Source: Nemophila menziesii (Eukaryota; Streptophyta; Magnoliopsida; Boraginales; Hydrophyllaceae). From it: a DNA stretch of 64,000 nucleotides. The position numbers were made by a program, and so were the translations under genes. Location of the stretch: positions 34,279,350 through 34,343,349 of the forward strand of contig JARWIR010000005.1 of NCBI GenBank assembly GCA_029959085.1, read 5' to 3'. Positions 1 through 10,870 of the stretch are shown here, piece after piece; the first letter of the stretch is position 1, and every line of letters begins with the position of its first letter. Below the pieces are notes generated by a model that saw only the letters and a list, made by a program, of their open reading frames with translations, had not been told where the DNA came from and searched no databases.

Positions 1-300
1 AAGGAGTTGTTGAGTAAATATAAAACGATCATAATGATCATATTTCAAATAAAACCTTGACCTGATTCTCAGTAAGGGGTCATCGAGTAAATGTAAAATG
101 ATCATAATGATCATATTTTAAATAAAACCTCGACCTAACCCTCACAAAAGGATCGTCAAGTAAATTTAATGATCGCATTGATTATATTTTAAATACTGAG
201 CCTTGACTAACGTTCATAAAGGGTCATCGAGTAAAAGTTGAATGATTTTGATAATCATCTCTCGAAAAACACCAACCTAACTGTCGTTAAGGTCAAGATG
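1..300. repeat. 73-bp tandem repeat, about four degenerate copies
   Basis: A unit beginning GAGTAAATATAAAA recurs with starts near 12, 85, 158 and 229, a period of 73, 73 and 71 bases. Each unit contains a GATCATAATGATCAT-like palindromic core and a CTTGACCT-like segment, and the copies diverge toward the right. The array probably began before the window. Plant gypsy elements of the Tat group often carry such minisatellites next to or inside their LTRs, so it may belong to an element lying to the left. That link is inference. Confidence 0.75.
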
Positions 301-1400
301 GTAGGGTCCATTAATACCTTCCTAAAAATGAAGTCAATAAATGAGACAGGGTTCAAAAAAACATAACGAATTGGTCGTAACATTAGAAAAACTCAATAAA
401 TGCACCAAGCAAAAAAAAAACGTCTTTAAAAAATAGCAAAGCCTATGACACACACAATATACGGGAAAAGACAAACACCTTCAAGTCTCGAGCCTTTGAC
501 TTCCGAAGTAGCGAAACACAAACATGTAAAAACTCACGAATGCACGAGATGTGGCTGTCACATGAGCTTCCAATAAGAGAGACTGGGGAAGAGTTACTTT
601 AGAGATCTTGCACAAGAGAGACGAATGAATAGCCCTCTTCTCCAAAGAAAGATACAAAATTGCAAGAACACTCATATTGGTAGGACCTGGATAATTCACT
701 ACAAAAATAGCTTTGGGGATGGTTGAAGACAAAAGCTGAAGCAATTACATTCCGCAGGGAAGTTCGAGCCCTTCGTAAAACACCAACTCTAATCATACAC
801 GTATGATAAGCCATAGGTATGTTAGTAAAACCTCCAAGAGTCTTTTCTTAATTAAGGAAAAACTTCTCTTTGGACAATGTATATAAGGGGGAAGGGAAGT
901 AAAAATAATTCTAGGGAATCTTGTCAAAAACATTTTGGGTTTCCCAAAAATAGGGAAAATGGTCATGACGTGATTCGATAAACAAAGAGGCATGCATGCC
1001 CTCATAAAAGCATACATACCCTTCTAACTCTTGTTGGTAGCTTAGAAGGAAATCTCTGCCCCATTAGAGATCTCTCTCGGGATCCTATAAATGGTTTCCG
1101 ATGATTGAGTTTCTAACCATATTGACTATCTAGCTACGCAAGACCTCTCGGTTCACTACCGCACCCTGGAGGCCTATATGCTACTTCGAAAATTAACCCC
1201 TCCTTCCCAGTGATAGTTTTATTACTTTCGCTACTCGCTATTTTTTCATAACACAGGTAGTATTATTGCAAACACAGTCAATGGAAATAAACTAGACACC
1301 ACTTCAATTAAATAATATAAGCCCCAATTTAGTTTAAACAAAAATGAATTAATCAAGGGTGTTCTGTTAACTATATTGCAGAGAACATTAAGAGTGTTAT
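301..1400. other. Unassigned stretch, possibly a decayed LTR
   Basis: I find no convincing protein here; the open frames are short and show no known motif. A TATATAAG box at 880-887 and a second CCTATAAATGG at about 1084 are followed by a C-rich stretch, as in the promoter and downstream part of a plant LTR. Lying beside the 73-bp tandem array, this could be a decayed gypsy LTR, but no terminal TG/CA pair, primer-binding site or duplication fixes its ends. Confidence 0.3.
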
Positions 1401-1413
1401 GTTGTGATACAAC

Positions 1414-3900
1414 ATGGTAATCAATGAGAAGTTTCTTATTTATTTCTCCAAGAATGTCGATGAAGGTATTGCAGAGGAGATCACTAGATGGAGTTGTTAT
1501 GTATGTGAGGATGTCTTGGGAAAGTATCTCGGTATCCTAATCGTCTCAGGAATACGACCTAGGAGTTTCTATAATGAAATGATTAATGGGTTACGGGACC
1601 GTTAACAGGATAGAAAGGACAACACATATCACTAGTGGGTCACATCATACAATCACATTCTATACACAGTGTTACACTAATGTACATCATTCAAGTAGAG
1701 AATCTCTAGTACTATGTGCCTCAAGATATTGTCAGGATAATGAGATACTTTATTTGGGGGTCTTCAGTGGGTCAAAGAAAAAGACATTAGATTTTATGGG
1801 TTAATATATGTCGCCCTAAGAGAGATGGGGGTCTAGGTCTTCAAAAATCAAAAGACATGCATATGGTACTCCTGGGTAAGTTGGGTTGGAAACGGGTTCA
1901 CGACTCACCCGTTATATGGATACAATCCTTGCGTCAAAAGCATTTCAAGCACAACCTTCTGCATTACATACAAAAAAATAGATTCTAAAATATGTAGAAC
2001 CATCGTGGATGTATTATCGAAATTAAACTGGGATCCCAATGGGTGGTGCATAATTGGAAGAATATGGCATCCAGGCTTGATCTTTGAGTAATAAACTCGC
2101 CTCTTTTGTCTATTTGTCTCTTCAAGCAATTGGAAATGAGGATCGCCTCAAAAGTTTGGATTATTATGTTAAAGATGATGGTTCATGGAAATATGAACTT
2201 TTCCTACATATACTTCTGGTTTTGAAGCTTTTAGAGATAACAAGACTTAGTTTGAGGGGGGAAGGCGAATTTAAAGACTACCTATCTTGGAAATTGGAAA
2301 ACAACGGGATATATTCGCTAAATTTTTCTCAAGGGGAGATTAGTAGGACGGCTATAAGGTAAGAGGTGGATCGGGGAAAGGTATGGAAACTCCGTTTTCT
2401 GCAAAAGATTAGTGTACTTATTTGGAGACCTATTATGGAAAAATTGTCCACTTGTTTGGATCTAGTGAAACGAGAGGTGGATGTTCCCCTTACGTTCCCG
2501 TGTTATGGTCTATTTTCTGAGAAACGCACATAATTTATTCCGTAAGTGTGAAAATAACTCAGATGTAGATTTTATTCAATCGTGATATAAGTGGAGTAAG
2601 GTCAAGACAAATCAAAGCGGAATAAGCATGTTGCTATACAAATCATGGTGCATCGGCTCATACAAATAGTTGGAGAGCACATAAGCATCACAATAGTGAG
2701 GAAACTGGGTTGAGTAGCTTTAGAATGACGGGGCCAGGAAGTGTGGGGTTTGATGGCTTCTTTAATGTCACCTTAGTGGAGTTTTCCGATATGACTGAAG
2801 TTGTTGTATCCATTACGGAAGCAACGCTTGATCGAAGAGTTTATAATGAAGCAACAACAATTGTGAACACCATTATAACAACCCTATTTTAGTTTCCGAC
2901 AGGATAAGCAACTATGAACACCAATACAACAACCTCAATTTAGTTTTTTATGGAAACAACAGCTAAAGGAGGTGTAGCAAACATATCAGGTGGTAGGCCA
3001 AATTCAGAGCTAGAAAGCTCAACAACAGTGGTTAACCCCTCAGTGTTCTCCTTTTTCACATGCCCATGTTAGATTAAATAGTATAATCTCATTGCCTATG
3101 AGTAGAAGGATAGATTCTAGGCCTCAACATCATAGTGAACACGGGAAAAACTGTATATGTACTTTCCTTCTGAAATCTTTTGTTCCGGATAATGTGTGGT
3201 AAAGTTGGAACCTTGCATATAAAGAATTATTTGCCTAAGTACCCTAGAATATTCTGTTTGGGGCACTAGTATAGAAGGTTTTTATATTTATCAATAAGGT
3301 ATTACCATCTAGGACGTCGATTATTAACAAGGACAAATTCATGGCTACAAATTTTGTCCTGGCTTGGGGGAGGTCTTGCAGAGGATTCATGAATCGTCAA
3401 GAATGGGTCAAAATGATTGGTTGCTCTAAACCCAACATGGATGGAAGGTTAACACCGATAAGTGTATGTACACCACGAAAGGAATATGAGGCATTGGTGG
3501 TTTGATTTTAGATATCGAAAGGAAATGGGTTCCAGATTTTTCAAGGACGATGGCTTGCGACTCACCCTTCATAGTGAAGTTGGTGACCTTTTACGAAGGT
3601 CTACTACTAGCTGAGGACCTTGGAGTTCTTATTCTTAGTGTGGAGGTGGATTCGAAGGAGGTAGTCACTGTTTTAGAGGGTATGGGTAGAGGAAAAGAGA
3701 CACGTGCATTATAGATAGAAGGTTTTTGCAATATACTCCAAAGAAATGCATCCTTCAAAGTTACTAGCATCTATAAAGAAGCTAATAAGTGTGCAGATAG
3801 ATTGGCACACACAAGAACTATCCAGCCGACTCAGAGAATCGTTCATGTAGATCCATCAGACGGTCTTTGGAGATACATTACTAGTGAAACATGTGGATGA
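1414..3900 (+). pseudogene. Decayed L1-type LINE, 3' half of ORF2 (RT end, zf-RVT, RNase H)
   Basis: Broken frames on the plus strand match successive parts of a plant LINE ORF2. The end of the reverse-transcriptase region (LGKYLGI) is near 1515-1540. The post-RT segment typical of plant LINEs (LLGKLGW-like, then DSKICRTIVDVL) is near 1860-2030. A zf-RVT-like stretch (VWKLRFLQKISVLIW) is near 2380-2430. An RNase H-like domain is near 3490-3700, where a glycine-rich strand is followed by VEVDSKEVV. Many stops and frameshifts separate these pieces and no endonuclease is seen, so the copy is 5'-truncated and dead. No poly(A) tail or target duplication was found. The assignment rests on motif order rather than an alignment. 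Confidence 0.75.
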
Positions 3901-3904
3901 AAGA

Positions 3905-4203
3905 CTCTACGCGCTATCTATAGCCTTCACTTCTGAGGGCTTAAGTCTTAACCTTGTTACCTTTATATTCCCATCTTTCGAGAACCTGCCTTGTAACATA
4001 AATAAAAATCTGATAACCTTTTCATAATCCTGTTAGAATAAAGATTTAAAAACCATCTCCATTCAATTTAGTAACATTGTACGAAAAATTACTTCCATCA
4101 ACAACTCTATTATCTTTACTCTCGTTACATATATATTATTAATTTGTTTGGAAAATTTATGGAATTTTTTTTGAACAACTATAGTTTTGAATTATTATCA
4201 TTC

Positions 4204-4250
<47 letters not shown>

Positions 4251-4735
4251 TATGTTTATTAATCATATTTATTAATTATGGTGACTCGTTAGAAATATAT
4301 ATTAGATCGATTTTATAATCGTGACTAATGTGTCATTTTTCTATTAAATGATATTGAAAAAATAAAAAATGAATTATAGGGAACAATATTATCTAGCTAC
4401 ATATAGAGAAAAAAATCAAATTATAATTCTTTATATTTCGACATTTGTTAGAAAAGAGAGCTTGATAGAGTAATAAATATTTCACTCAACTCCCTAATCT
4501 AGTCTTTTGCTAAAATAGGGTGACTATTGAATTTAACCTTAGTCGTTTCTTTTTTCTTTTATCATAGGTCTTTATTTTAGTAATCTTATTTATTAAAGGC
4601 CGATTAACCAAAAGGCCCACACAACAAATAAATGGACCAATAAGATCCATATCATTTTATAAAAAAAATACTAAAGAAACACAACAATCTATTAATAATC
4701 GACTTTCTTTTAAGTAATAGTAATTGGATTACTAG
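3905..4735. other. AT-rich intergenic DNA, no gene seen
   Basis: This stretch has no coding frame or structural RNA that I can support. It contains a TAA microsatellite (listed separately) and long A/T runs, as expected of plant intergenic DNA. Confidence 0.6.
4204..4250. repeat. (TAA)n microsatellite
   Basis: About 15 uninterrupted TAA units run from 4204 to about 4250. Such tracts are prone to slippage and often polymorphic. Confidence 0.95.
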
Positions 4736-4840
4736 AAAATCTATTTTGAGTCCAATCTAGTGGTGTAGGTTCGAAACGAGTCAATGAATCCAAGTCTAAA
4801 ATGGCTCTCTTATGTAACAAAAAAAAAAATCTATTTTGAG
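4736..4840 (+). mobile_element. Short 5'-truncated SINE with 15-bp target duplication
   Basis: A perfect 15-bp direct repeat, AAAATCTATTTTGAG, lies at 4736-4750 and 4826-4840. Between them is a 75-bp body that ends in an A tract and holds a pol III B-box-like GGTTCGAAAC near 4770. The end TGGCTCTCTTATGTAAC plus poly(A) matches the 3' ends of the minus-strand copies at 5015-5135 and 19180-19301. A duplication flanking an A-tailed body is the mark of LINE-mediated retroposition. No clear A box remains, so this copy is 5'-truncated and lacks a full promoter. Confidence 0.85.
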
Positions 4841-5006
4841 GTTGTGGTAATTATTTATAAAAATAAAAATAAAATTTGGCCGAAATTTGTATAAGTAAAG
4901 TTACATGAATCCTAAAATAAGATTTTATCTTTCAAAAATTCCAAAATAAGATGAAAATGCCAAGCTTTGAATTTTATTTAAACTTTATCAACGTCTTTGA
5001 GGACAA

Positions 5007-5143
5007 AGTTGCAATTTTTTTAGTACATATGAGAGCTATTTTGAACACGGAATCATTTTGACCCCAGTAAAATTTGATCCTAGAACCTCTTGAACTCTGC
5101 AAAGTAGTCTAACCACTAGACCAACTATCAACCTTAGTTGCAA
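5007..5143 (-). mobile_element. tRNA-derived SINE with 8-bp target duplication
   Basis: AGTTGCAA at 5007-5014 and 5136-5143 flanks a 121-bp body on the minus strand. Read 5' to 3' it starts with a tRNA-like head (GGTCTAGTGGTTAGACTAC, A-box-like), continues to a weak B-box-like stretch, and ends CTCTCATATGTACT before a short A tract. The copy at 19180-19301 is about the same length and aligns along its whole length. It has no coding capacity and would depend on LINE proteins to move. Confidence 0.8.
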
Positions 5144-5723
5144 ATTTATTAGACTACGAGGTAATAGATATCAATAAGCACTCTAACCAATATAATATTA
5201 ATTTTTATAGCATTAGTATATCTTTCTTTTTCATTATTGTTCTTTTCAAAATATATCTTTCTCTCACTATCAAAGCTTATCTTACAAATGGTTTATGTCA
5301 AATGATAATGATAGACTTGTTGAAACCATTTAAATACAATTTTCTTGGTTTTAAAATTGTTCATGGTTTTGGCTGTGTTGGATTAGTGATGCTATTAGTG
5401 CATGCTTATTGGTCAGCATGACGATTAAATAATTAATTGTGGTGGTGATTAATTAATGAGATGAGTCGTTTTTTCCAATTTTTTATTTGAGTCTTGAATG
5501 TAGTTTGCTGCCATTGGTCAGAAACAGCGTTTAGGAATTTAAGAGTTTTGGCTGCTTTGTCACCTACAGCATTGTAATACTTAGATTTGTTGGAATTGGA
5601 ATTTAGTATCTCAGCCATTCAAGGACCACTCACAATAGTCTCACATGGCAGCAGGGTACTTTGGACTAGTTATTACTATATTAGGGTAGTATCTATTTCT
5701 TCTGCATTTAGGTTTCTGATTCA
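5144..5723. other. Intergenic DNA; one unassigned minus-strand frame
   Basis: The only open frame worth noting is 5433-5618 on the minus strand, 61 codons from ATG, lysine- and asparagine-rich, with no signal peptide, membrane segment or motif that I recognise. It could be an exon of a small gene or chance. Nothing else here suggests a gene. Confidence 0.3.
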
Positions 5724-5765
5724 TTTTTTTCTTAATACATATGAGACCCAACTCGTACATCATAT
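5724..5765 (-). mobile_element. SINE 3'-tail fragment
   Basis: The stretch holds the same tail as the neighbouring SINE copies: on the minus strand, CTCATATGTATTAAG followed by an A-rich tract. Only about 40 bp can be aligned, so this is a truncated copy or remnant. A direct repeat begins right at its edge (TCATATTTCTATCC at 5760-5773 and 5834-5847). Confidence 0.5.
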
Positions 5766-5849
5766 TTCTATCCTTTTAAATTGTAAATTTATAAAATATT
5801 ATTAGTAAAAAAAAACACAAAAGGATTTTCAATTCATATTTCTATCCGT

Positions 5850-6352
5850 AAGTGTTAATTTTTTAGGATTTTTTTTGTGGATTCATAGCTAAAAGCATTA
5901 AGCAGAAATGAGTAAGCATAGTTATGAGTCTAAACTTAAATTCTAGGAAGATTAATTGAAAGATAGTGAAAGCTTTCTAAATTATCTAATAAAATCACAC
6001 CTTACCTTAAGTTTGTGTCATAACCTAAGACATCGATATATTTAACTATGTGGTTAAATAACAATTGAACATAGAGAAAGTAGTTGAGTGGACTATTAGG
6101 CACCGCATGAGAATCGAGAAACACCATCTCAAACTAAGTGATAACGAAACCTTCTGGCATTGCAAAACTAATTTATTCTTGATATGTATGATAGTCATAT
6201 ATGTGGATTGATTTTTAGGCATCACTTCATGAGACTTGTTAGGTATTGTTTTGGGATCATCTTTTTGTTTCTTGCTCCGTGATTAATTAGACTTTGGACC
6301 CCTAGGTTTGTTCTTATTTTGTCGGGATGACAAAAGTTTGAGTTGGGGGTCT
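5850..6352 (+). mobile_element. Athila-type internal 3' end with polypurine tract
   Basis: The last bases before the LTR at 6353 read AAAAGTTTGAGTTGGGGGTCT (6332-6352 approximately), nearly the same as the polypurine tract next to the LTR at 44591 on the other strand. In Ty3/gypsy elements this tract primes plus-strand DNA synthesis and sits immediately 5' of the 3' LTR. Upstream sequence to about 5850 is noncoding. Its left limit is unknown, and no gag or pol is found upstream, so the rest of this element is missing. Confidence 0.55.
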
Positions 6353-7868
6353 TGATATCTCGTGTTTTTTTGATAGATTTATAGTGTCACGAGACATCAT
6401 TTTGTGGGGTTATTGGACTTGTTGGAGGGATTATTCCCTATTATGTCATACTTTGATTTATTTTCTAATCTTAAATATTTAGGTACTTTTGGACCTTTTG
6501 TGCATTAATTTTTCGTTAAGTGTGTAACTCTTAGGTACATGGATGATACGAGACCTTGAGATGATGCGGGGAAGTAAAAAAAGTCAAGTTCAACCCCAAT
6601 TCAAGGTGTGAAATGAGTAAAATTCAACTTTGGAGCCAAGTGCAATTTTTGGCAAAACTTTGAGGTCAACTGAAGAGTGTCACCACACACAAATTGTGAG
6701 GATCTTGATCAAGCCCCTCAAGCGCTAGACAGTCCTTTGAGTCTGGAGCTCGTGAGAAAGAAGCCGTTCGTAAAAAAAAATTAAGAACACAAAGTTATGC
6801 TAATGTTGCCATAGTGACCCAAACTAAATTACAAAAAGGCCTATTGTGCCACATTTGACCCACCTAAGTGGGCACGTTAAGAAGGAAAATGTTTTTGAAT
6901 TTAATATATCAGTTTTACGCTGGGGAAAAAAGGAGAGTATAGCTGGGACGGAAACATAAAACGCCTGGAGCAAGGAGAACACCAAGGTTTCAACACCATT
7001 CTACCATCATTTCATCATCATTTGTAGTGTAATTCTTATCACTTTTTATATTTGAGCTTGAATATGAATATGATTATCATTGTATTTCATATATCCCTTA
7101 CGAACTAAATCTATTTTGCTTGAGATGCTTTTGTATGAACCCTAGAATATGATTTGGAAATTATTTTGATTGTATTTTGGGTTGCTTTTGGTATAAATAA
7201 ATTAAGGAATAATTTTTGTTTATAATTTTGGTGAAAATTATGGAATTCAATTATGTTGGTGTTGGTCGTATAATTAAGTTGTGATATCTTTTTAACTACA
7301 CCAAGGATGGGGATGATTAGTTGAAATATATTATAATTGTCTGATATTCATCTGAGCATTGAAAAGTCTAGGTTAGTCGGATAATTGCATAGGGTATAAG
7401 ACTAAATCATTAGAAAACTTTGTAGAGTCACTCGGAAGAGGTCCCTAGAGTTGTATAATAGTCTCCTACTTACCCGAAAGGGACATAGGGTGAAATTAGA
7501 ATCCCGATTAGCAACAAATTTAATCCTAAGTCATAACTAGCGGTGAATACCAACGTCTCAAGATACTTTCTCATATTTGCATTTTTGTCCTTCTTAGTTA
7601 ACATTGTTTATCTTTCGAACTTCAATACCTTCACTATGATTCTTGTCTATTATTTTAACTGTAACAACTCAAAACCATATATTATTATTTACATTCCTTT
7701 TTACTTCAACATATATCCTAAACATAACTAAAAAATTCAAGCTTAACTTCATTGTCCCTGTGGAGAACGATATATAATACTTACTTTTCTTTTATTTTGG
7801 TCGACTCGTACACTTGCGAGAAGTGATCTTCCGAGCGTGGTTTTTATATCATGCCTCAGGGACCACCA
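6353..7868 (+). repeat. Athila-type 3' LTR (or LTR left after truncation)
   Basis: It starts TGATATCT directly after a polypurine tract and ends GGACCACCA, the same CACCA end as the LTRs at 13386-14885 and 56020-57576. The length (1516 bp) fits the other Athila LTRs here (1500-1770 bp). The early part carries the diverged inverted motif (GATATCTCG ... CGAGACATCA) also seen at the start of the others. Gypsy pol lies just to its right on the opposite strand, so this element probably inserted next to or into that older one. Confidence 0.7.
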
Positions 7869-7924
7869 AAAGATTAAAGGACCGTAAAGTCCTTTCCATG
7901 GTTAAGTTGTCGAATTGATGAATT

Positions 7925-10870
7925 TTCGCAAGTGCTCCGCATTGCTGGAGTTACGTAGTTGCATGTCGTCTTCCTTAACTAATATATAAGTTCCTGGACA
8001 TGTCTCCTTGATTACATCATACGATCATTCCCAATTTTTTAGGAAATTACCCTATTATTCATTTGTAGCGAACTCTCGGTTTTGTAATTCTAGGTCTCTA
8101 AGTTTTATGTTTTTTGGCCAAACTTTATTGTGAAATGCCTGAGCTATGGCTACTTTTGCTAGATTTGACCAAAGATCATCCCTTTCTCTTGTTTTCTCTA
8201 TGAGGTCTAATTCTCCTCGGAGATTGTTATTATTAGTTTTCATGTTGAAGTTAGCAAACTATGAGTTGAGGGTGGTTATGTCTATAAAATATACAACTTC
8301 ACACCCATATACCAAAATGTAGGGAGTTTCCTTGGTAGTAGGATATATTATCTTTCAATACCCCATAATACCTTAGGCAACACCCAATTCCATTTCTTTT
8401 TATGATGATTAATTTTTGAAGCTTACTTTCGAACGATGGTCTGATTATTGACGCCTACTTGACAGTTACACTACGGATATGCAACCAAGAAATAGAAAAG
8501 TTCCACCCCGCTTCTTCACAACGTGTTTGGAAATAAGTGAATACGATTGAGTTCCATGGTCAGTATTTATCATGTACGAAACTCCATATAATAATATTAT
8601 GTTTTGCCATATAGATCTCCAGGTAGTCTGTGCAGTTACAGTAGACACTGCCTCGGCTTCAACCCAATGAGTGAAGTAATCTACCGTGATGTAGATAAAA
8701 AAATTAAGAGTTGTGCTTACTGGTAGAGGTCCAATAATATACAACCCCCATAGCTAGAAATGACAAGGACCTGATATGGGTCTCATATACATGGTCGGTT
8801 GTCTTTGTATTGGTTTATGCTTTTGGTAGGTTCGACACGACTTTACCCTTTCGTAGGTATTTTCATCATTTTGGGATAAAAATAACCTTACATGTTCATT
8901 TTACTTGTCATAGATTGATACCCGATATGATTTATGCATACTCCTTAGATCATTTATCTGAGCATGTTTTGACCTTCCCTAATTCATACACATTTCAAAA
9001 GAGGTCCTTCATATGATCATTAATGTAAATGTGTACCTCGCATGGAACATTTCAAAAGAGTTCCTTCATATGATTTTTAATATAAATGTGTGCCTTGCAT
9101 GGTGAATCTTTTTGCCCGAAAGACGAGAGCTCGAGCTTTCTTTCTATCCCCAGTATTACTCCATATTTGATATATTCCATGATTTCACCCATCCATCTTT
9201 ACTCAATATCTACCAAAACTATTCTTTTTCTTTGATTATAGAAACACTTGATTAATCAACGCATTGTAGTGTTACCCCTTTAATGACTTGGTTTCTAACT
9301 GACATTAGACTAAAACGTCCACTCATGTGTTATTTATCCTCAGGATATGTATTAATTGGAAAGATCTGAACATGATTCTCAAGTTATTAATCTTTGATTT
9401 ATATGCTTCCATTATTGGATTCTGAAGCATATACGCCCGACTCATCTGCTCATACACTAGTTGACAGTTCATTCATATTTTAACCTTTTGTGCTTCTAAT
9501 ATGATGGCAACCTTTACTCCCGCTAAAAGTGTTTCATACTCTTCTTCATTGTTTTTTGCCTTGAATATTAGATTTATATTGAAACCATATGTTTTCCATT
9601 GGGATCAATGAGTAGAAGTTTTGCGCCACTTCTTCTTTTCCTAAGGAACTGTCTACTTTGTCAGTTTGTTACCCAACTTCTTCCATCATCTACTTCCATA
9701 TTTTTGGGTTCATTTGGAAAAGTGAATTCGATTATGAAATCTACTAATTTCCTAGCATTTATTATAGCTTGATCTTAGAAAGTTATATCGTACTCGCTTA
9801 ACTCAAATTCCCATTTCAGTAAGTGCCTTCACGCTTCCAAATTTGACAAAACTTATCCCAAAGACAAATCTATCAACACTTCTAAATGACGTGATTCAAA
9901 GTAAGGTTTGAACTTTTTAGTCGAGTGTATGAGGGCTAAGGAAATTTTTTCAATAATGACGCACCTCATTTCCTTGTAATCTCTTGATGACATAATATAT
10001 TAGTTTTTGTTCTCCTTCTACCTCTTGAATTAATATTGATGTTAAGGCCCCTTGGTTAGCTGAAAGGTACATGAGTAAATATTTTAGCTGATTTGGGATT
10101 AGTTAGCACCATTAGAGTTCTTAAACGCTCTTTTAGTTTCTCAAAGGCTTCTTAGCGTTTCTATATCCACTGGAAGTCTTTAGGCTTTCATAGTGTCTTG
10201 AACCATAGACCATACTTTTTGGCTGATTTTAACATAAACTGGCTTAACATTGCTACTTTACCTATCACTCTATCAGTGACTGTACTTGTTTCATGGTACA
10301 TAGTGGATTTATATTAAAAATAACTTGTATCTTTTTCAGGGTTAGCTTCAATTCCTCAGTGACTGACCATGAATCCAAGGAACTTTCCCCAGGCTACTCC
10401 GACGGTGCATTTATCTGGGTTGAGTCAGATTTTGACTTTCACATTACTTCAAAAGCCTTGGTAATGTCTTCCATGTGTGTTTCAAATGATGTGATCTTAA
10501 CCAACATATCATATGATAACATTTCCATATTTTGATCTATTTGATGTTCAAACACCTTGTTTATTATGCGTTCATAAGTTGATCCCCAATTTTCAACCCA
10601 AACAATATGAACTTATAACAGTATAACTTTTGACAGGTAATGCATGTTGTTTTTTCATCTTCTTGTTCAGCCACCAGGATTAGATTATAGCCTTTTAATG
10701 CACCATAAATGATAGGTACAGATACCCAACAATAACATCTAAGATATAATCTATCTTTGGTATGAGAAGTTATCCTTTGGACATGCCTGATTGAAAGTTA
10801 TGTAGTCATTGCACATTCTCAAGGAACCGTCGGGTTTTGGTACCAAGACTGGGTTAACTATCCATTCGGG
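7925..10870 (-). pseudogene. Decayed Tat-like Ty3/gypsy pol (RT, RNase H, integrase)
   Basis: Read on the minus strand, gypsy pol domains appear in the proper order. RT motifs (VLVPKPDGSLRMCNDY-like) are near 10860-10790. An RNase H of the RT type (QEVEGEQKLIYYVIKRLQ) is near 10040-9960. A second RNase H-like domain (NNEEEYETLLAG) is near 9540-9500. The integrase core (YFTHWVEAEAV, then NTDHGTQSY) is at 8744-8540. The integrase C-terminal segment (NSSNAEHLRKF-like) is near 7975-7940. The extra RNase H between RT and integrase is typical of the Tat/Ogre group. Frameshifts and stops separate every block. No LTR, primer site or clear gag could be assigned to it. Confidence 0.8.

Noticed and set aside
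5433..5618. Small host gene on the minus strand
   Set aside because: The frame has good codon flow but there is no motif, homologue in memory or promoter. It is mentioned only as unassigned.
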